From JAJDAH01 sp964487605 (GTDB lineage: Bacteria; Myxococcota_A; Polyangia; Polyangiales; Polyangiaceae), in NCBI GenBank assembly GCA_964487605.1, contig CAZARU010000021.1, positions 12,463 through 76,462 of the forward strand: a stretch of DNA of 64,000 bases, given 5' to 3'. Shown one piece after another: positions 1 through 9,088 of the stretch. The stretch's first letter is position 1, and every line of letters starts with the position of its first letter. A model generated the notes under the pieces. The model was given only the letters and a program-made list of their open reading frames with translations, did not search any database and was not told the origin of the DNA. The position numbers were made by a program, and so were the translations under genes.

Positions 1-2
1 CC

Positions 3-446
3 CTCGGCGCGCGCTTCCGCCTGGCCGATCTGCCCGATTACCACCTCTGGACGCTCAACGGAGAACTCGGCATCCGCATCCCGCTCGGCGACATCGAGCC
101 CTACTTCACGCTCGGCGGCGGCTATGCGTCGATGGGCTCCTTCAGCAAGGAGAACATCGGCAGCGGGCTCAACAGCGCGGATGTGAAGATCACGGGCTAC
201 GACATCCGCGGCGGGATCGGCATCGACTGGTACGTCACTCCGGTGTTCAGCCTCGGGGCGAATCTGACCGGTGAGCTGATGGGCCTCACACGACCCGGAG
301 TGGACCCGCGCAAGGTCCAGGGCACCGCCTCCGGTTCCACGGGCTCCGGCAGCGCACAGGGCGCCGCCAAGTTCGCGGCCGACGCAGACGGCTCCAGCGT
401 GGGCTCCGCCACGACCATCACGGGCGTCGTGGGGTTGCACTTCTAA
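3..446 (+). CDS. Outer-membrane beta-barrel protein, C-terminal part
   Basis: The 5' end lies outside the window; the frame is open from base 3 and 147 residues are visible. They alternate short amphipathic strands with Gly-rich turns (LGGGYAS, GGIGIDW) and finish on an aromatic residue (GVVGLHF), the usual recognition signal for the barrel assembly machinery. A Ser/Gly/Ala-rich stretch near visible residues 103-130 precedes the last strand and is probably a loop. This is the pattern of small porin-like or OmpA/OmpW-type barrels, but no specific family can be named. The PrsW-like gene starts 18 bases downstream on the same strand, so the two may share a transcript. Transport or structural roles are equally possible. 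Confidence 0.7.
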   Translation, partial: LGARFRLADLPDYHLWTLNGELGIRIPLGDIEPYFTLGGGYASMGSFSKENIGSGLNSADVKITGYDIRGGIGIDWYVTPVFSLGANLTGELMGLTRPGVDPRKVQGTASGSTGSGSAQGAAKFAADADGSSVGSATTITGVVGLHF

Positions 447-464
447 GACGATGCCGTCGGCGCC

Positions 465-1595
465 ATGAGGGTCCTCTTCGGCGCGCTGACGGCGCTGGTG
501 CCCGTCGGCATCGTCGCGGTGCTGCTCGTACGTCTGTCGCGGACCATCCACCTTCCGTGGAGAGACGTGGCCTTCGTGGGCGGCGCAGGCGTCGCGCTCG
601 GCGCGGGCGCGATGTGGGCCCAGCACTTCGGCTTCGCGCTCACCGGGCTGGGGCAAGACGTGGCCACGGTGGGCATGGCGAGCGCGCTGCTCGCCACGTT
701 CCTGTTCGCCGCGCCGCTCGAGGAGGGCCTGAAGCTCGTGCCGGTCTGGCCGCTCTACACCGGGGGCCGCCTGGACAGTCGACGCCTCGGGGTGACCTTC
801 GCCGCCACGTCGGCGGCCGGATTCGCCGCCGTGGAATCGTTCTGGGTGGTGTGGTCGTCCGAACCCGCAGCGCTCGCGTGGCTGCGAGCGCTACTCCTGG
901 CTCCGGCGCACCTGTTCTTCGCGGGGGCCTGGGGCTACGCCCTCGGCAGCAGGGGCCGGAGCAAGTGGTTCCCCGTGGCGTGGATCCTCGCGACGCTCGC
1001 GCACGGGCTGTACGACCACGTCGTGGTCGGTCGCGGACCGGCGTTCCTGGTCGGCGCGTTCCCGCTCCTCGGCGCCATGGCTCTGCTCGGCTACGTCGCG
1101 CTTCGCGATCTGGCCCCCGTGTCCGGAAGCACGTCGCGCCGTGCGTTCAGCATTCTGCCGGAGCCTCCCTCGCTGCGCGCGATGCAGCGCGCCCTCCGCA
1201 AGACCGAGCGGCCGCTCATGGTCCGCTGGATCGTGGTCGGCGCGTTCGTGACGCTGGGGGTCATCCTCGTGTCGCTGGCGCTGGCCGTGTACGCGGGGCA
1301 TCGCCTCGGCATCGACTTCGCTCTGGTCAACGAGGAAGACGTCCGGTCGAGCGGCCCCCTCGTGCTCATGGGCGCTGCGGCCCTGCTCGCCTTTCCCATC
1401 GCCGGCTTCCTGGTCGCGCGGGCGAGCGCCGCCCACTCGGTGCTCGAGCCCGCGCTCGGAGCGTCGATCACCATCGCGCTGCTCACGGTGCTCCTCTCCA
1501 TGACGTCGCCCGTCGCGCTCGTGTTCGCCCTGGCGATGGCACCCGTGGCCTTCGGCCTGGCGTGCGGGGGGGCGTGGTTCGGCATGGACCGCTGA
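465..1595 (+). CDS. PrsW-family intramembrane protease
   Basis: Multi-pass membrane protein of 376 residues. The three PrsW signatures are visible in order: EExxK at residues 86-90 (LEEGLK), FxxxE at 120-124 (FAAVE) and HxxxD at 180-184 (HGLYD), with a further His at 149 in a membrane segment. In Bacillus, PrsW cleaves an anti-sigma factor at site 1; family members are glutamic-type membrane proteases. After about residue 215 there is a soluble linker and then about four more hydrophobic segments, so the protein is longer than minimal PrsW proteins. The gene sits 18 bases after the barrel gene. No anti-sigma factor is adjacent, so the substrate is unknown. ATG start; no strong ribosome binding site is visible. 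Confidence 0.8.
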   Translation: MRVLFGALTALVPVGIVAVLLVRLSRTIHLPWRDVAFVGGAGVALGAGAMWAQHFGFALTGLGQDVATVGMASALLATFLFAAPLEEGLKLVPVWPLYTGGRLDSRRLGVTFAATSAAGFAAVESFWVVWSSEPAALAWLRALLLAPAHLFFAGAWGYALGSRGRSKWFPVAWILATLAHGLYDHVVVGRGPAFLVGAFPLLGAMALLGYVALRDLAPVSGSTSRRAFSILPEPPSLRAMQRALRKTERPLMVRWIVVGAFVTLGVILVSLALAVYAGHRLGIDFALVNEEDVRSSGPLVLMGAAALLAFPIAGFLVARASAAHSVLEPALGASITIALLTVLLSMTSPVALVFALAMAPVAFGLACGGAWFGMDR

Positions 1596-1687
1596 CGCGT
1601 CGCACCGTGAACCGGGCGCGCGCCCCGTTCGACGCCCGCGCGTCGCCGGTTGACATCCCCGACGGCTCCGTCACGATCGCCACCACC

Positions 1688-2863
1688 GTGAAGTCCACCT
1701 TGCTCCGCCTCACCCCGCTCCTCGGCGCCGCCATCCTCGGGGCCTCGGCATGCTCGGCCTCCAGCGGCGGCAGCGGATCGGCCGGCGGAGCCGGGGGTGG
1801 CGCCGCGAGCGGCGGCGCGGGCGCCGTCGGGGGCGCTTCGGCCTCGGGCGGCACGTTCTCGTTCGGTGGGACGCAGGGCAGCGGCGCGACGGGCGGCGTG
1901 CCGGAGGGCGGAGAGTGCGCCGCCATCGGGCAGCAGGCGGAGAACGGCTTCGCGCCCATCGACATCATCTTCGCGATCGACAACTCCGGGAGCATGACCT
2001 TCGAGGCCACGGAGGTTCAGAACAACATGAACGCGTTCGCGACGGCGATCCTGAACCAGGGCATCGACGTTCACGTCGCGATCATCAGCGAGGACGGTCC
2101 GCCGGGCTTCTTTCCACCTTCGAACGGCGTGTGCATTCCGCCGCCACTCGGCAGTGGTGGCCCCTGCACCATGGGCGGAGAGTCCGACCCTCCGCGCTAC
2201 CTGCGCGTCCCCGAGCAGGTGAGCAGCTCCGACGCGCTGCAGAAGCTCCTGGATCTGTATCCGCGCTACAAGCCTGCGCTCCGCCAGAAGTCGCTGAAGT
2301 ACTTCGCCGTGGTCACCGACGACAACTCGTTCATGGACGCATTCACGTTCATCCAGAGCGTCGGTGCCCTGGACCCGGGGTGGTTCGACTCCTGGAAGTT
2401 CTTCGGCGTGTTCTGCGATGGCTCGCCCTGCGCCACCTTCCCGGATCCCTGCGCGCAGATGGGCTCCGTCTACGCCGATCTCGTTTCGCAGACCGGGGGC
2501 ACGCAGGGGAGCCTGTGCCAGGGACAGTCGAACTTCTCGGGCGTGTTCTCCGCGCTCGCCCAGACCATCGTCACTCAGACGGAGCTGGCCTGCGAGTGGG
2601 AGATCCCCACCCCACCCGCCGGCCAGGTGTTCGACGCTGGCCAGGTCAACGTGCGCTTCACACCGGGAGCCGGGACACCGCGCGACATCTACAAGGTGGC
2701 GAGCGCGGCAGAGTGCGGCGCCGAAGGCGGCTGGTACTACGACGACCCGCTGAACCCGACCAAGGTCCAGGTTTGCGCCGTGAACTGCGACCAGATGAAG
2801 TTCGACGACATGGGGACCGTCGAGGTGCTCTTCGGCTGCGCGACGATCAACGTCCCGAAGTGA
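1688..2863 (+). CDS. VWA-domain lipoprotein
   Basis: A 391-residue exported lipoprotein. The GTG at 1688 is chosen because it places a basic N-terminus and a short hydrophobic stretch directly before a lipobox (GASAC). The Cys is followed by a Gly/Ser/Ala-rich tether of about 60 residues. A von Willebrand factor A fold then follows with the metal-binding DxSxS motif intact (IDNSGSM) and a later aspartate-rich loop (VTDDNS). The C-terminal half contains several Cys residues, suggesting disulfides outside the cytoplasm. VWA domains bind protein partners through a divalent cation; the ligand is unknown. It is more distant from the two larger VWA lipoproteins of this window than those are from each other. 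A small hairpin follows the stop codon. Confidence 0.75.
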   Translation: MKSTLLRLTPLLGAAILGASACSASSGGSGSAGGAGGGAASGGAGAVGGASASGGTFSFGGTQGSGATGGVPEGGECAAIGQQAENGFAPIDIIFAIDNSGSMTFEATEVQNNMNAFATAILNQGIDVHVAIISEDGPPGFFPPSNGVCIPPPLGSGGPCTMGGESDPPRYLRVPEQVSSSDALQKLLDLYPRYKPALRQKSLKYFAVVTDDNSFMDAFTFIQSVGALDPGWFDSWKFFGVFCDGSPCATFPDPCAQMGSVYADLVSQTGGTQGSLCQGQSNFSGVFSALAQTIVTQTELACEWEIPTPPAGQVFDAGQVNVRFTPGAGTPRDIYKVASAAECGAEGGWYYDDPLNPTKVQVCAVNCDQMKFDDMGTVEVLFGCATINVPK

Positions 2864-2875
2864 GCCCGCCCTCGG

Positions 2876-2894
2876 CCGGTACCGGTAACCGGCT
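2876..2894 (+). terminator. Hairpin after VWA lipoprotein gene
   Basis: A 6-bp perfect stem (GCCGGT at 2876-2881 pairing with ACCGGC at 2889-2894) with a 7-base loop starts 13 bases after the stop at 2863. There is no T-run behind it, so it is not a classical intrinsic terminator; in such GC-rich genomes that is common. Function is inferred from position only. Confidence 0.3.
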
Positions 2895-2988
2895 GGCACA
2901 ACCCTGACAGACGGAGCACACCCGTCGCTCGAAGTCGCCGAAATCACCGACGGCGTACCGACGGCACGGTTCCTGCTGTGACGCCGGC

Positions 2989-3750
2989 ATGCGCTCTGCT
3001 GTGGCACAGTCGATCGCCGCTCTGCTCCTGGCCTCGGGGCCGGCAGCGGCGCAAACGTCGGCGTCATTTCCCGATCTCAAGGAGCACGGCCATACGCGCG
3101 CCCACGCGACGGCGCCGGTACCCGCCTCCGAGACACCGCCCCACGGGTCACACACCGCGGATCGACGCGTCGCGCAGCACGACGTCCCGGTTTCCAGCTG
3201 GTCGTCTTGGCACGCGTCCTCGTGGCACGCGTCACCGTCGCTGGCGCACCCTCCGCGGCTCGCGCTCGGGCCGCCGGTCACGGCGCCGTGGACGGGCGCT
3301 GCTCCTTCGCAACTCGGCTCCGCCGCCGGAGCCTCGCCGACCGCCGAGCGACAGCCAGCGTCCGGGGGCACGACGCTCGCGGTCGGTGGTTTGCTCTTCG
3401 CCATCCCCTACGCCGCCGGTCTCGGCATCGCGGCGTCCGAAGGCTTCGCGAACGCGAGCGGATGGCTGGCCGCACCGGTTCTGGGTCCCTGGCTGGCGCT
3501 CACCGGGAGAAAGGACCCGTGCAAGGGTCTGGACGCCAGGCGGGACGGCATCGACCAGGACATCGGGCGCTGCGTGGCGGAGCCGATGGTCCGCGGCCTC
3601 CTGGTGCTCGACGGCGTGCTGCAGGCGACGGGCGCCGTGATGCTCGTCATCGGCTCCTCGAAGGAAGACGGCGCGAAGCGAAAGGACGTCGCCGTCGCCG
3701 CGGGTCGCGTCGGAACTGGGTACGGCGTCGGGGCCCTCGGGAGCTTCTGA
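2989..3750 (+). CDS. Secreted or membrane protein of unknown function
   Basis: I do not recognise this 253-residue protein. It begins with a clear signal peptide ending in an Ala-x-Ala type site (GPAAAQT). A Pro/His/Ser-rich region follows to about residue 120, with two near-identical SSWHAS units, probably a flexible spacer. Two hydrophobic stretches then appear (around residues 130-165 and 200-222), with two Cys between them that could form a disulfide. The tail is Gly/Lys-rich. It lies between the VWA lipoprotein gene and the GST-like gene with more than 55 bases on each side, so it may be its own unit. The envelope location is inferred from the signal and hydrophobic segments. Confidence 0.55.
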   Translation: MRSAVAQSIAALLLASGPAAAQTSASFPDLKEHGHTRAHATAPVPASETPPHGSHTADRRVAQHDVPVSSWSSWHASSWHASPSLAHPPRLALGPPVTAPWTGAAPSQLGSAAGASPTAERQPASGGTTLAVGGLLFAIPYAAGLGIAASEGFANASGWLAAPVLGPWLALTGRKDPCKGLDARRDGIDQDIGRCVAEPMVRGLLVLDGVLQATGAVMLVIGSSKEDGAKRKDVAVAAGRVGTGYGVGALGSF

Positions 3751-3806
3751 GGCGGATTTTCCGCGGTCCTCTTGACGCCGGCAACGGCCTGCGACGAAAC
3801 AGGGTC

Positions 3807-4535
3807 GTGGTCGAGCTGCTCCACATTCCGTATTCGCCCTGGTCCGAGAAGGCGCGGTGGGCCCTCGACCACCACCGCATCGAGTACCGCACCACCGCGT
3901 ACGTGCCGATGGTCAGCGAGCCCCTCGTGAAGCTCCGGCTGCGCTCCGCTGGCCGCGTCACGGCACCGCTCCTGTTCGCAGAGGGGGTCGTCCTGCGCGA
4001 CTCCTTCGCGATAGCGCGGTGGGCCGACGCGCGAGGCTCGGGCACGAGGCTCTTCCGGGACGACGACGACCAGGCGATTGCATCCTGGAACGAGCGCAGT
4101 GAGCGCCTGACGGCGGCGGGGCGCGGCCTGGTCACGGGCAGAGTTCTCGCGAGCGACGAGGCGCTGCTCGAATCGGCTCCCGCACCGCTGCGCACCCTGG
4201 GCTCCGTCGCCGTCGCGTCCGCACGCATGGGCGCCCGCTTCCTGGTGCGAAAGTACGCTCTCGACGCGCAGTCGGACGGGGAACGGCGGGACGCCATCCG
4301 CGCCGAAGCCGGAGCGCTGCGCGAGAGCCTCGGCGGCAAGGCGGACTACGTGCTCGGGACGTTCAGCTACGCGGACGTCGCGATGGCGTCGGCGCTCCAG
4401 ATGATCCTGCCCGTGGCCGATCACTACCTCCGCCTCGGCCCCGCCACGCGGGAAGCCTGGACCGATTCCGTCCTGTCGCGTGAGTTCGGAGACTTGCTGG
4501 AGTGGCGTGACCGGATCTACGAAGAGCACCGCTGA
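3807..4535 (+). CDS. Glutathione S-transferase family protein
   Basis: A cytosolic 242-residue protein with the two-part GST layout. The N-terminal thioredoxin-like half (about residues 1-80) carries a YSPWSEKAR segment at the usual active-site helix, where the Ser would be the catalytic residue, then VTAPLL with the cis-proline, then LRDS in place of the usual glutathione-binding E/D-S pair. The rest is the all-helical C-terminal half. The GTG at 3807 is chosen because it starts exactly at the first beta strand; the frame upstream overlaps the previous gene and looks non-coding. Substrate is unknown and binding of glutathione itself is inferred from the family. The glycosyltransferase gene follows after 34 bases. 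Confidence 0.7.
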   Translation: MVELLHIPYSPWSEKARWALDHHRIEYRTTAYVPMVSEPLVKLRLRSAGRVTAPLLFAEGVVLRDSFAIARWADARGSGTRLFRDDDDQAIASWNERSERLTAAGRGLVTGRVLASDEALLESAPAPLRTLGSVAVASARMGARFLVRKYALDAQSDGERRDAIRAEAGALRESLGGKADYVLGTFSYADVAMASALQMILPVADHYLRLGPATREAWTDSVLSREFGDLLEWRDRIYEEHR

Positions 4536-4569
4536 CGCCCGAGCGCGGCCCCGGACGTCTCGAGAAGCG

Positions 4570-5274
4570 GTGAGCGTGGTGAAGACCGTCGCCATCGTCC
4601 CAGCTTTCGACGCGGCGCTCACGATCGGCCCGGTGGTGACGCAGCTGGTCGCGATCTGGCCGGGCGGCGCGGGCGATGTGGTCGTCGTGGACGACGGTTC
4701 CCGCGACGCCACCGCGGCGGTCGCCCGGGAGGCCGGCGCGAACGTGGTGAGCCACCGCGAGAATCGTGGCAAGGGCGCGGCGCTGCGAACCGGCCTCGAA
4801 TGGGCGCGGGCGCGCGGCGCGACGACCGCGGTCTCCCTGGACGCGGACGGACAGCATCCGCCGGGGGAGGCCGTGACACTCGCGACCGATCCCGCACCGC
4901 GCGGCGCGCTCGTCCTGGGCGTGCGTGATCTCGCTGGCGCGGGCGCCGCCCGCGCCAATCGCTTCGGGAATGCCGTCAGCGACTTCTTCCTCTCGACGTT
5001 CGCGCGGCGCCGCTTCGGGGACACCCAGTGCGGACTCCGGCGCTACCCGGTGGACGCCACCCTCGCGCTCGGCGCGCGCGATCCGGGCTACGCTTTCGAG
5101 GCGGAGATGGTCCTGCGCGCGGCCCGTGCGGGCTGGCCCATCGTGGAGGTCCCGGTGTCCGTCGTGTACCCGCCGGCTTCCTCGCGGACGAGCCATTTCC
5201 ACGTCGTGAGGGATCCGGCGCGGATCGTCCGGAGGGTGGTCGCGACCACCCTGGAGCGGAGTCCGAGCAGGTGA
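4570..5274 (+). CDS. Family 2 glycosyltransferase (DPM1-like)
   Basis: A 234-residue GT-A fold transferase without membrane segments, similar in layout to the catalytic part of dolichyl- or polyprenyl-phosphate sugar transferases. Visible motifs are the nucleotide-binding VVDDGS, the RGKG segment, and the metal-binding DADGQ. A terminal basic region could touch the membrane. GTG codons at 4570, 4576 and 4579 are all possible starts; GAGAAG at 4562-4567 spaces better to the latter two. The stop overlaps the start of the C45-type acyltransferase gene by four bases (GTGA, 5271-5274), so the two are translationally coupled. The acceptor is unknown; a lipid-linked sugar donor is a family-based guess. 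Confidence 0.8.
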   Translation: MSVVKTVAIVPAFDAALTIGPVVTQLVAIWPGGAGDVVVVDDGSRDATAAVAREAGANVVSHRENRGKGAALRTGLEWARARGATTAVSLDADGQHPPGEAVTLATDPAPRGALVLGVRDLAGAGAARANRFGNAVSDFFLSTFARRRFGDTQCGLRRYPVDATLALGARDPGYAFEAEMVLRAARAGWPIVEVPVSVVYPPASSRTSHFHVVRDPARIVRRVVATTLERSPSR

Positions 5275-6674
5275 GGCGACGCGCGCGCGCGGTCGCGGCG
5301 ACGCTCGCAGGCACCGTCACGCTCGTGGTCGCCGCCCACCTCGTCGTTCGCGTCGCCTCGCGGCTCGACCCGCCGGCCCTGGGTCCGCCCCCCGCCCTCG
5401 ACGTCGTGGAGGACGGCGGGGGCGAGACGCGAACGCTCGGGCGCTCCTCGGTCACGCGCGGCGCCATCCTGGAGGTGAGCCTCGCGGGCACCGCGGAGGA
5501 GATCGGCCACGCCCACGGCCGGCTGCTTCGCCCGGAGATGGTCGAGACCGAGCGCGTCGTGTGGGACCTGTTCCGGACCCACGTGCCGAACGCACTCTTT
5601 CGCGTCGCGCTCACCGACCTCGCCCTGCTGCGCTACCGGTCCCTCGACACGGGCATGGACCCTGCGCGCCTGATGGAGATCGCCGCACAGGCGCGGGCGT
5701 TCTCACCCGACGTGTTCGCGAACGAGCTACCGACGTACCAGAGGTTCGTCTACCTCACCGCGCTCTACGACATCGCCCTGTCCTTCGAGACCTCCCCGCT
5801 GATCGGCTGCACGAGCTTCTTCTTCGCGGGGGAGGCGGCGGGCGGGGACGTGATCCTGTCTCGCGCATTCGACTTCGAGGCGCACGACGTGTTCGACGAG
5901 AAGAAGGCCGTATTCCTGGTCGAGGAGACGGGCATGATCCCCTTCGCGTCCGTCGCGTGGCCAGGGCTCGTCGGAGTGGTGAGCGGCATGAACGTGGAAG
6001 GCGTCGCCGCCGTCGTCCACGGGGCACGGGCGGGAGAGCCGGAGTCGAGGGGCGAGCCGGTCGTCCACGCGCTTCGGCGAGTCCTGTCCCGAGCGCGAAG
6101 CGCAGACGAAGGCGTGCGCCTGCTGTCCGAGAGTCGTCCCATGGTGAGTCACGTGGTGATCGTCGCGGACGCGAGTGGCGCGGCGTACTCGGTCGAGCGA
6201 GTGCCGGGGCATCCCGCCCATCCGCGCAGGCTCGGGACGCGCGCCGCCGTGACCAATCACCTCGAAGGGCCCCATGCCTCGGATCCGAAGAACGAGCGGG
6301 TGCGTCGGACGACGTCCACGCTGGCGCGCCGCCGGCGTGCCGACGAGCTCCTCGCCGAGCAGAAGGGGCGCATGGACGCTGCCGCCGCGGTGGCGCTCCT
6401 GCGTGACCGCAGGGGCGCCCAGGGCGCCGCGCTCCCGCTCGGCAGTCGCGACGCCATCGACGCGCTCATCGCGACACACGGGGTGGTCATGAGCCTGCGG
6501 GAGCGGATCCTGTGGGTGAGCGAGGCCCCTCACCTGCTCGGGCGTTTCGTCCCGTTCGACCTGCAGGTCGCGTTTCGAGGCAGCACGGCACGTCCGCCCC
6601 CGCCGATACCGGCCGATCCCCTCGCCGCGACCGACTGGCGAAGCCAGCGCGGAGACGCACGAAGCACGAGGTAG
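5271..6674 (+). CDS. C45-type acyltransferase/hydrolase, membrane-anchored
   Basis: A 467-residue protein with a basic N-terminus and one hydrophobic segment (about residues 8-24), so probably anchored facing the periplasm. The core resembles Ntn-hydrolases of the acyl-CoA:6-aminopenicillanate acyltransferase (peptidase C45) family: a GCTSFFF segment holds the likely Cys nucleophile that would be freed by self-cleavage, followed by a strand with RAFDFE and a later NHLEGP. These enzymes hydrolyse or transfer acyl groups on amide bonds. The GTG start overlaps the stop of the glycosyltransferase gene, which implies joint function, perhaps processing of an acylated glycoconjugate; that link is inference. 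Self-cleavage and substrate are unproven here. Confidence 0.65.
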   Translation: MRRRARAVAATLAGTVTLVVAAHLVVRVASRLDPPALGPPPALDVVEDGGGETRTLGRSSVTRGAILEVSLAGTAEEIGHAHGRLLRPEMVETERVVWDLFRTHVPNALFRVALTDLALLRYRSLDTGMDPARLMEIAAQARAFSPDVFANELPTYQRFVYLTALYDIALSFETSPLIGCTSFFFAGEAAGGDVILSRAFDFEAHDVFDEKKAVFLVEETGMIPFASVAWPGLVGVVSGMNVEGVAAVVHGARAGEPESRGEPVVHALRRVLSRARSADEGVRLLSESRPMVSHVVIVADASGAAYSVERVPGHPAHPRRLGTRAAVTNHLEGPHASDPKNERVRRTTSTLARRRRADELLAEQKGRMDAAAAVALLRDRRGAQGAALPLGSRDAIDALIATHGVVMSLRERILWVSEAPHLLGRFVPFDLQVAFRGSTARPPPPIPADPLAATDWRSQRGDARSTR

Positions 6675-6764
6675 CTCGCCATCCCCTTGCGGCGGGGGGG
6701 CCACGGCGCGGGGTCCGCGGGGCGCTCAAGATCCGCCGGCCCGCGCCGTTCTCGAGGTATCGCC

Positions 6765-8036
6765 GTGTCGCAACCGAGCGCCCGTGGTGCCGTCCAGCCG
6801 CTCTTCAGCGCGCCGCCGTTCGCCACTCGCTCTGGCTTCGGGAGCACGGGGTCCCGGGTGGGGCTCGTCCTCTCCGGTGGCGGGGTGCGTGGGGCGTACG
6901 AGGCCGGCGTCGTGCGGGCCATCGTCCAGGCGCTCGGCCTCGACCGCACCGATCCGGCGCCGTTCGGGATCTTCGCAGGGAGCTCCGTGGGCGCCATCAA
7001 CGCTGCGTTTCTCGCGTCCCATGCCGACCGCGGCGACCTGTGCGTACGCGAGCTCGAGTCGATCTATCGCGGCCTCGATCTCCGAGAGCACCTGCGCGTC
7101 AACTGGGAGGGGCTGGCGTTCGGTGACCGAGCGCCGTCGGGAGGAGCTTCGATTCTCGATCCGCGACCGCTCGAGGCCCTGGTGAGGACGTCGGTGCGGT
7201 GGACCGCTCTGCACGATCTCGTCGCGCGTGGCAACGTGCGCGCGCTCGTGGTCGCGGCGCTGGATCTCGCGGAGGGCCGCACGACGGTGTTCTCGGAGGC
7301 AGCACCCTCGATCAACTTCAGGTTCGGGCGGGACTCGCGACGCAGCGTCGTGCTCGGCCCCATCACGGCCGACCACGTTCTGGCGTCGGCAGCCATCCCG
7401 CTCGTGTTCCCCGCGCGTCGCGTCGGCGACCGCTACTACTCTGACGGGGGGATCCAGTTCAACACGCCGCTCTCGCCGGCCATCCGCGCGGGCGCCACGA
7501 AGCTGGTCGTGATCTCGGTCGGTCGATCACGAACGGCCCGACCGACGTTCGACCGCGCGCCGGGGCTCGGCGCCGTCGTGAGCCGACTCGTCGGCGCACT
7601 CCTGGTCGATCCGATCCAGTACGAACTCGGCGTGCTGTCGCGGCTCAACCGCCTCCTCGACGTCATGGACATGAACGTCGACGCGAACACGCTGATGCGA
7701 ATCCAGCAGACGCTGATCGAGACGCGCGGCGCGCCCTACCGCCCCGTCGACCTGCTCGAATTTCGCCCTTCGGCTGACCTGAACGCGATGGCCCATCGTC
7801 ACGTGAGAAGGCTCCTGGGCTCGCGCCACGCCTCGGTCCTGGCGCGGCGCATCCTCGCCATCCTCGACTCGCCGGCCAGGGCGCCGTCCGACTGGCCGAC
7901 GTACCTCCTGTTCGACGGTACCTTCGCGGGGGAGCTCGCCGAGCTGGGCTACGCGGACGGCCTCGCGAGGGAAAGCGACGTTCTGCGCTTCTTCGGCGAG
8001 GGAGCGCGACCGGATGTGAACGCCGCGACGGGCTGA
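6765..8036 (+). CDS. Patatin-like phospholipase
   Basis: A 423-residue protein with the patatin signatures in order: the oxyanion loop SGGGVRG near residue 38, the nucleophile elbow GSSVG near residue 74, and the catalytic Asp in a SDGG motif. These form the Ser-Asp dyad of lipid acyl hydrolases. The GTG at 6765 is chosen because GAGG at 6754-6757 lies seven bases before it. The N-terminal 27 residues are Ser/Ala/Pro-rich and not clearly a signal peptide, so the enzyme is probably cytosolic or membrane-associated. About 150 residues after the catalytic domain are helical and of unknown use. Likely substrates are phospholipids or lysophospholipids. Confidence 0.85.
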   Translation: MSQPSARGAVQPLFSAPPFATRSGFGSTGSRVGLVLSGGGVRGAYEAGVVRAIVQALGLDRTDPAPFGIFAGSSVGAINAAFLASHADRGDLCVRELESIYRGLDLREHLRVNWEGLAFGDRAPSGGASILDPRPLEALVRTSVRWTALHDLVARGNVRALVVAALDLAEGRTTVFSEAAPSINFRFGRDSRRSVVLGPITADHVLASAAIPLVFPARRVGDRYYSDGGIQFNTPLSPAIRAGATKLVVISVGRSRTARPTFDRAPGLGAVVSRLVGALLVDPIQYELGVLSRLNRLLDVMDMNVDANTLMRIQQTLIETRGAPYRPVDLLEFRPSADLNAMAHRHVRRLLGSRHASVLARRILAILDSPARAPSDWPTYLLFDGTFAGELAELGYADGLARESDVLRFFGEGARPDVNAATG

Positions 8037-8068
8037 CCTGCGCGCGCGCCCTCCGTCGGCTCCGCCCT

Positions 8069-8944
8069 TCAGCCCCGCCAGCGCGTCACGCGGGCCAGCG
8101 GGGCGTCGTCGCCGAGCTCCGCACACAGCTCCTTGAGCGCGCGCTCGTCCGCGCCTCGCCACTCGAGATCTTCCAGCGTTTCGCGCAGCGGCACGTCCGT
8201 GCGCAACGTGGCCAGGCGCCTGTAGAGCAACGCCTCCTCTCGACCTTCGCGGAGCGTGTCCGCCAGCCGTGTGGCGCCCCGTACCTTCACCTCCCAGCGC
8301 GACACGTCGTCCGGGATGGCGTCGAGGTGGCGCCACCGCGCCAGCACCGCCGCGGCCGACCTCGCTCCCCAGCCGCGCAGTCCGGGGATTCCGTCGGCGG
8401 TGTCGCCGACGAGCGCGAGGTAATCGGGTATCGAGGCGGGAGGCACCCCGAACTTCAAAACCACTCCCTCCTCGTCGAGTCGACGCCTTCGGATCACGTC
8501 GAAGCACGTGACGCGATCGCCACGAACACACTGCGCGAAGTCCTTGTCCGGTGAGCACAGGACCACCTCTTCGACGCGCGAATCGCTCCCGAAGCGTTCG
8601 GCACCGGTGGCCATCGCGTCGTCCGCCTCGAACTCGACCATGGGCCACACGACGAACCCGAGCGCCTCCGCCGCACGCTCCGCCAGTGGAAACTGCGCGA
8701 AAAGAGCGGGCTCGATGCCCTCGCCGGTCTTGTAACCGTCGAACAGCTCGTTGCGAAACGACTCGATGACCCGGTCGAAGGCGACGGCGACGTGGGTGGC
8801 CTCGAAGTCCCGGAGCTCGACGAGCAGCGACCCGAGCAACGCGCGCGTGGCGCCGACCTCGGACCCGGCGGGACTCTGGGCGCTGGGGCCGCCGTAGAAA
8901 GCACGGAAGAGCTCGAACGTTCCGTCGATGAGATGAACCCGCAT
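8069..8944 (-). CDS. 5'-3' exonuclease / flap endonuclease-like protein
   Basis: A 291-residue stand-alone relative of the 5'-nuclease domain of DNA polymerase I. Acidic metal ligands are visible: LIDGT at the N-terminus, AFDR, EADDAMA and SPDKDFAQ. A helix-hairpin-helix region follows (GDTADGIPGLRGWG, then a helix), which in this family binds the duplex. Such proteins remove RNA primers or flaps during repair and replication. Length fits the isolated nuclease domain (about 280-300 residues). ATG start. It is transcribed towards the patatin gene (32 bases apart) and away from the EgtD-like gene, with a 144-base shared upstream region. Whether it substitutes or only backs up a polymerase I nuclease cannot be told from this window. 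Confidence 0.8.
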   Translation of the reverse strand: MRVHLIDGTFELFRAFYGGPSAQSPAGSEVGATRALLGSLLVELRDFEATHVAVAFDRVIESFRNELFDGYKTGEGIEPALFAQFPLAERAAEALGFVVWPMVEFEADDAMATGAERFGSDSRVEEVVLCSPDKDFAQCVRGDRVTCFDVIRRRRLDEEGVVLKFGVPPASIPDYLALVGDTADGIPGLRGWGARSAAAVLARWRHLDAIPDDVSRWEVKVRGATRLADTLREGREEALLYRRLATLRTDVPLRETLEDLEWRGADERALKELCAELGDDAPLARVTRWRG

Positions 8945-9088
8945 GGAGGCAGGAGAGTAGCCGACCCGGTGCCTCGCCGAACCCGGGCGCAGCGCGCACC
9001 GATTGGGGACCTTCTACGTCACCGAGGGTTGCGGTCGCGGCGTGACGGCCCTACCAGCCATCGTCCGTCCCCGCGGCGGGGAGAGACC

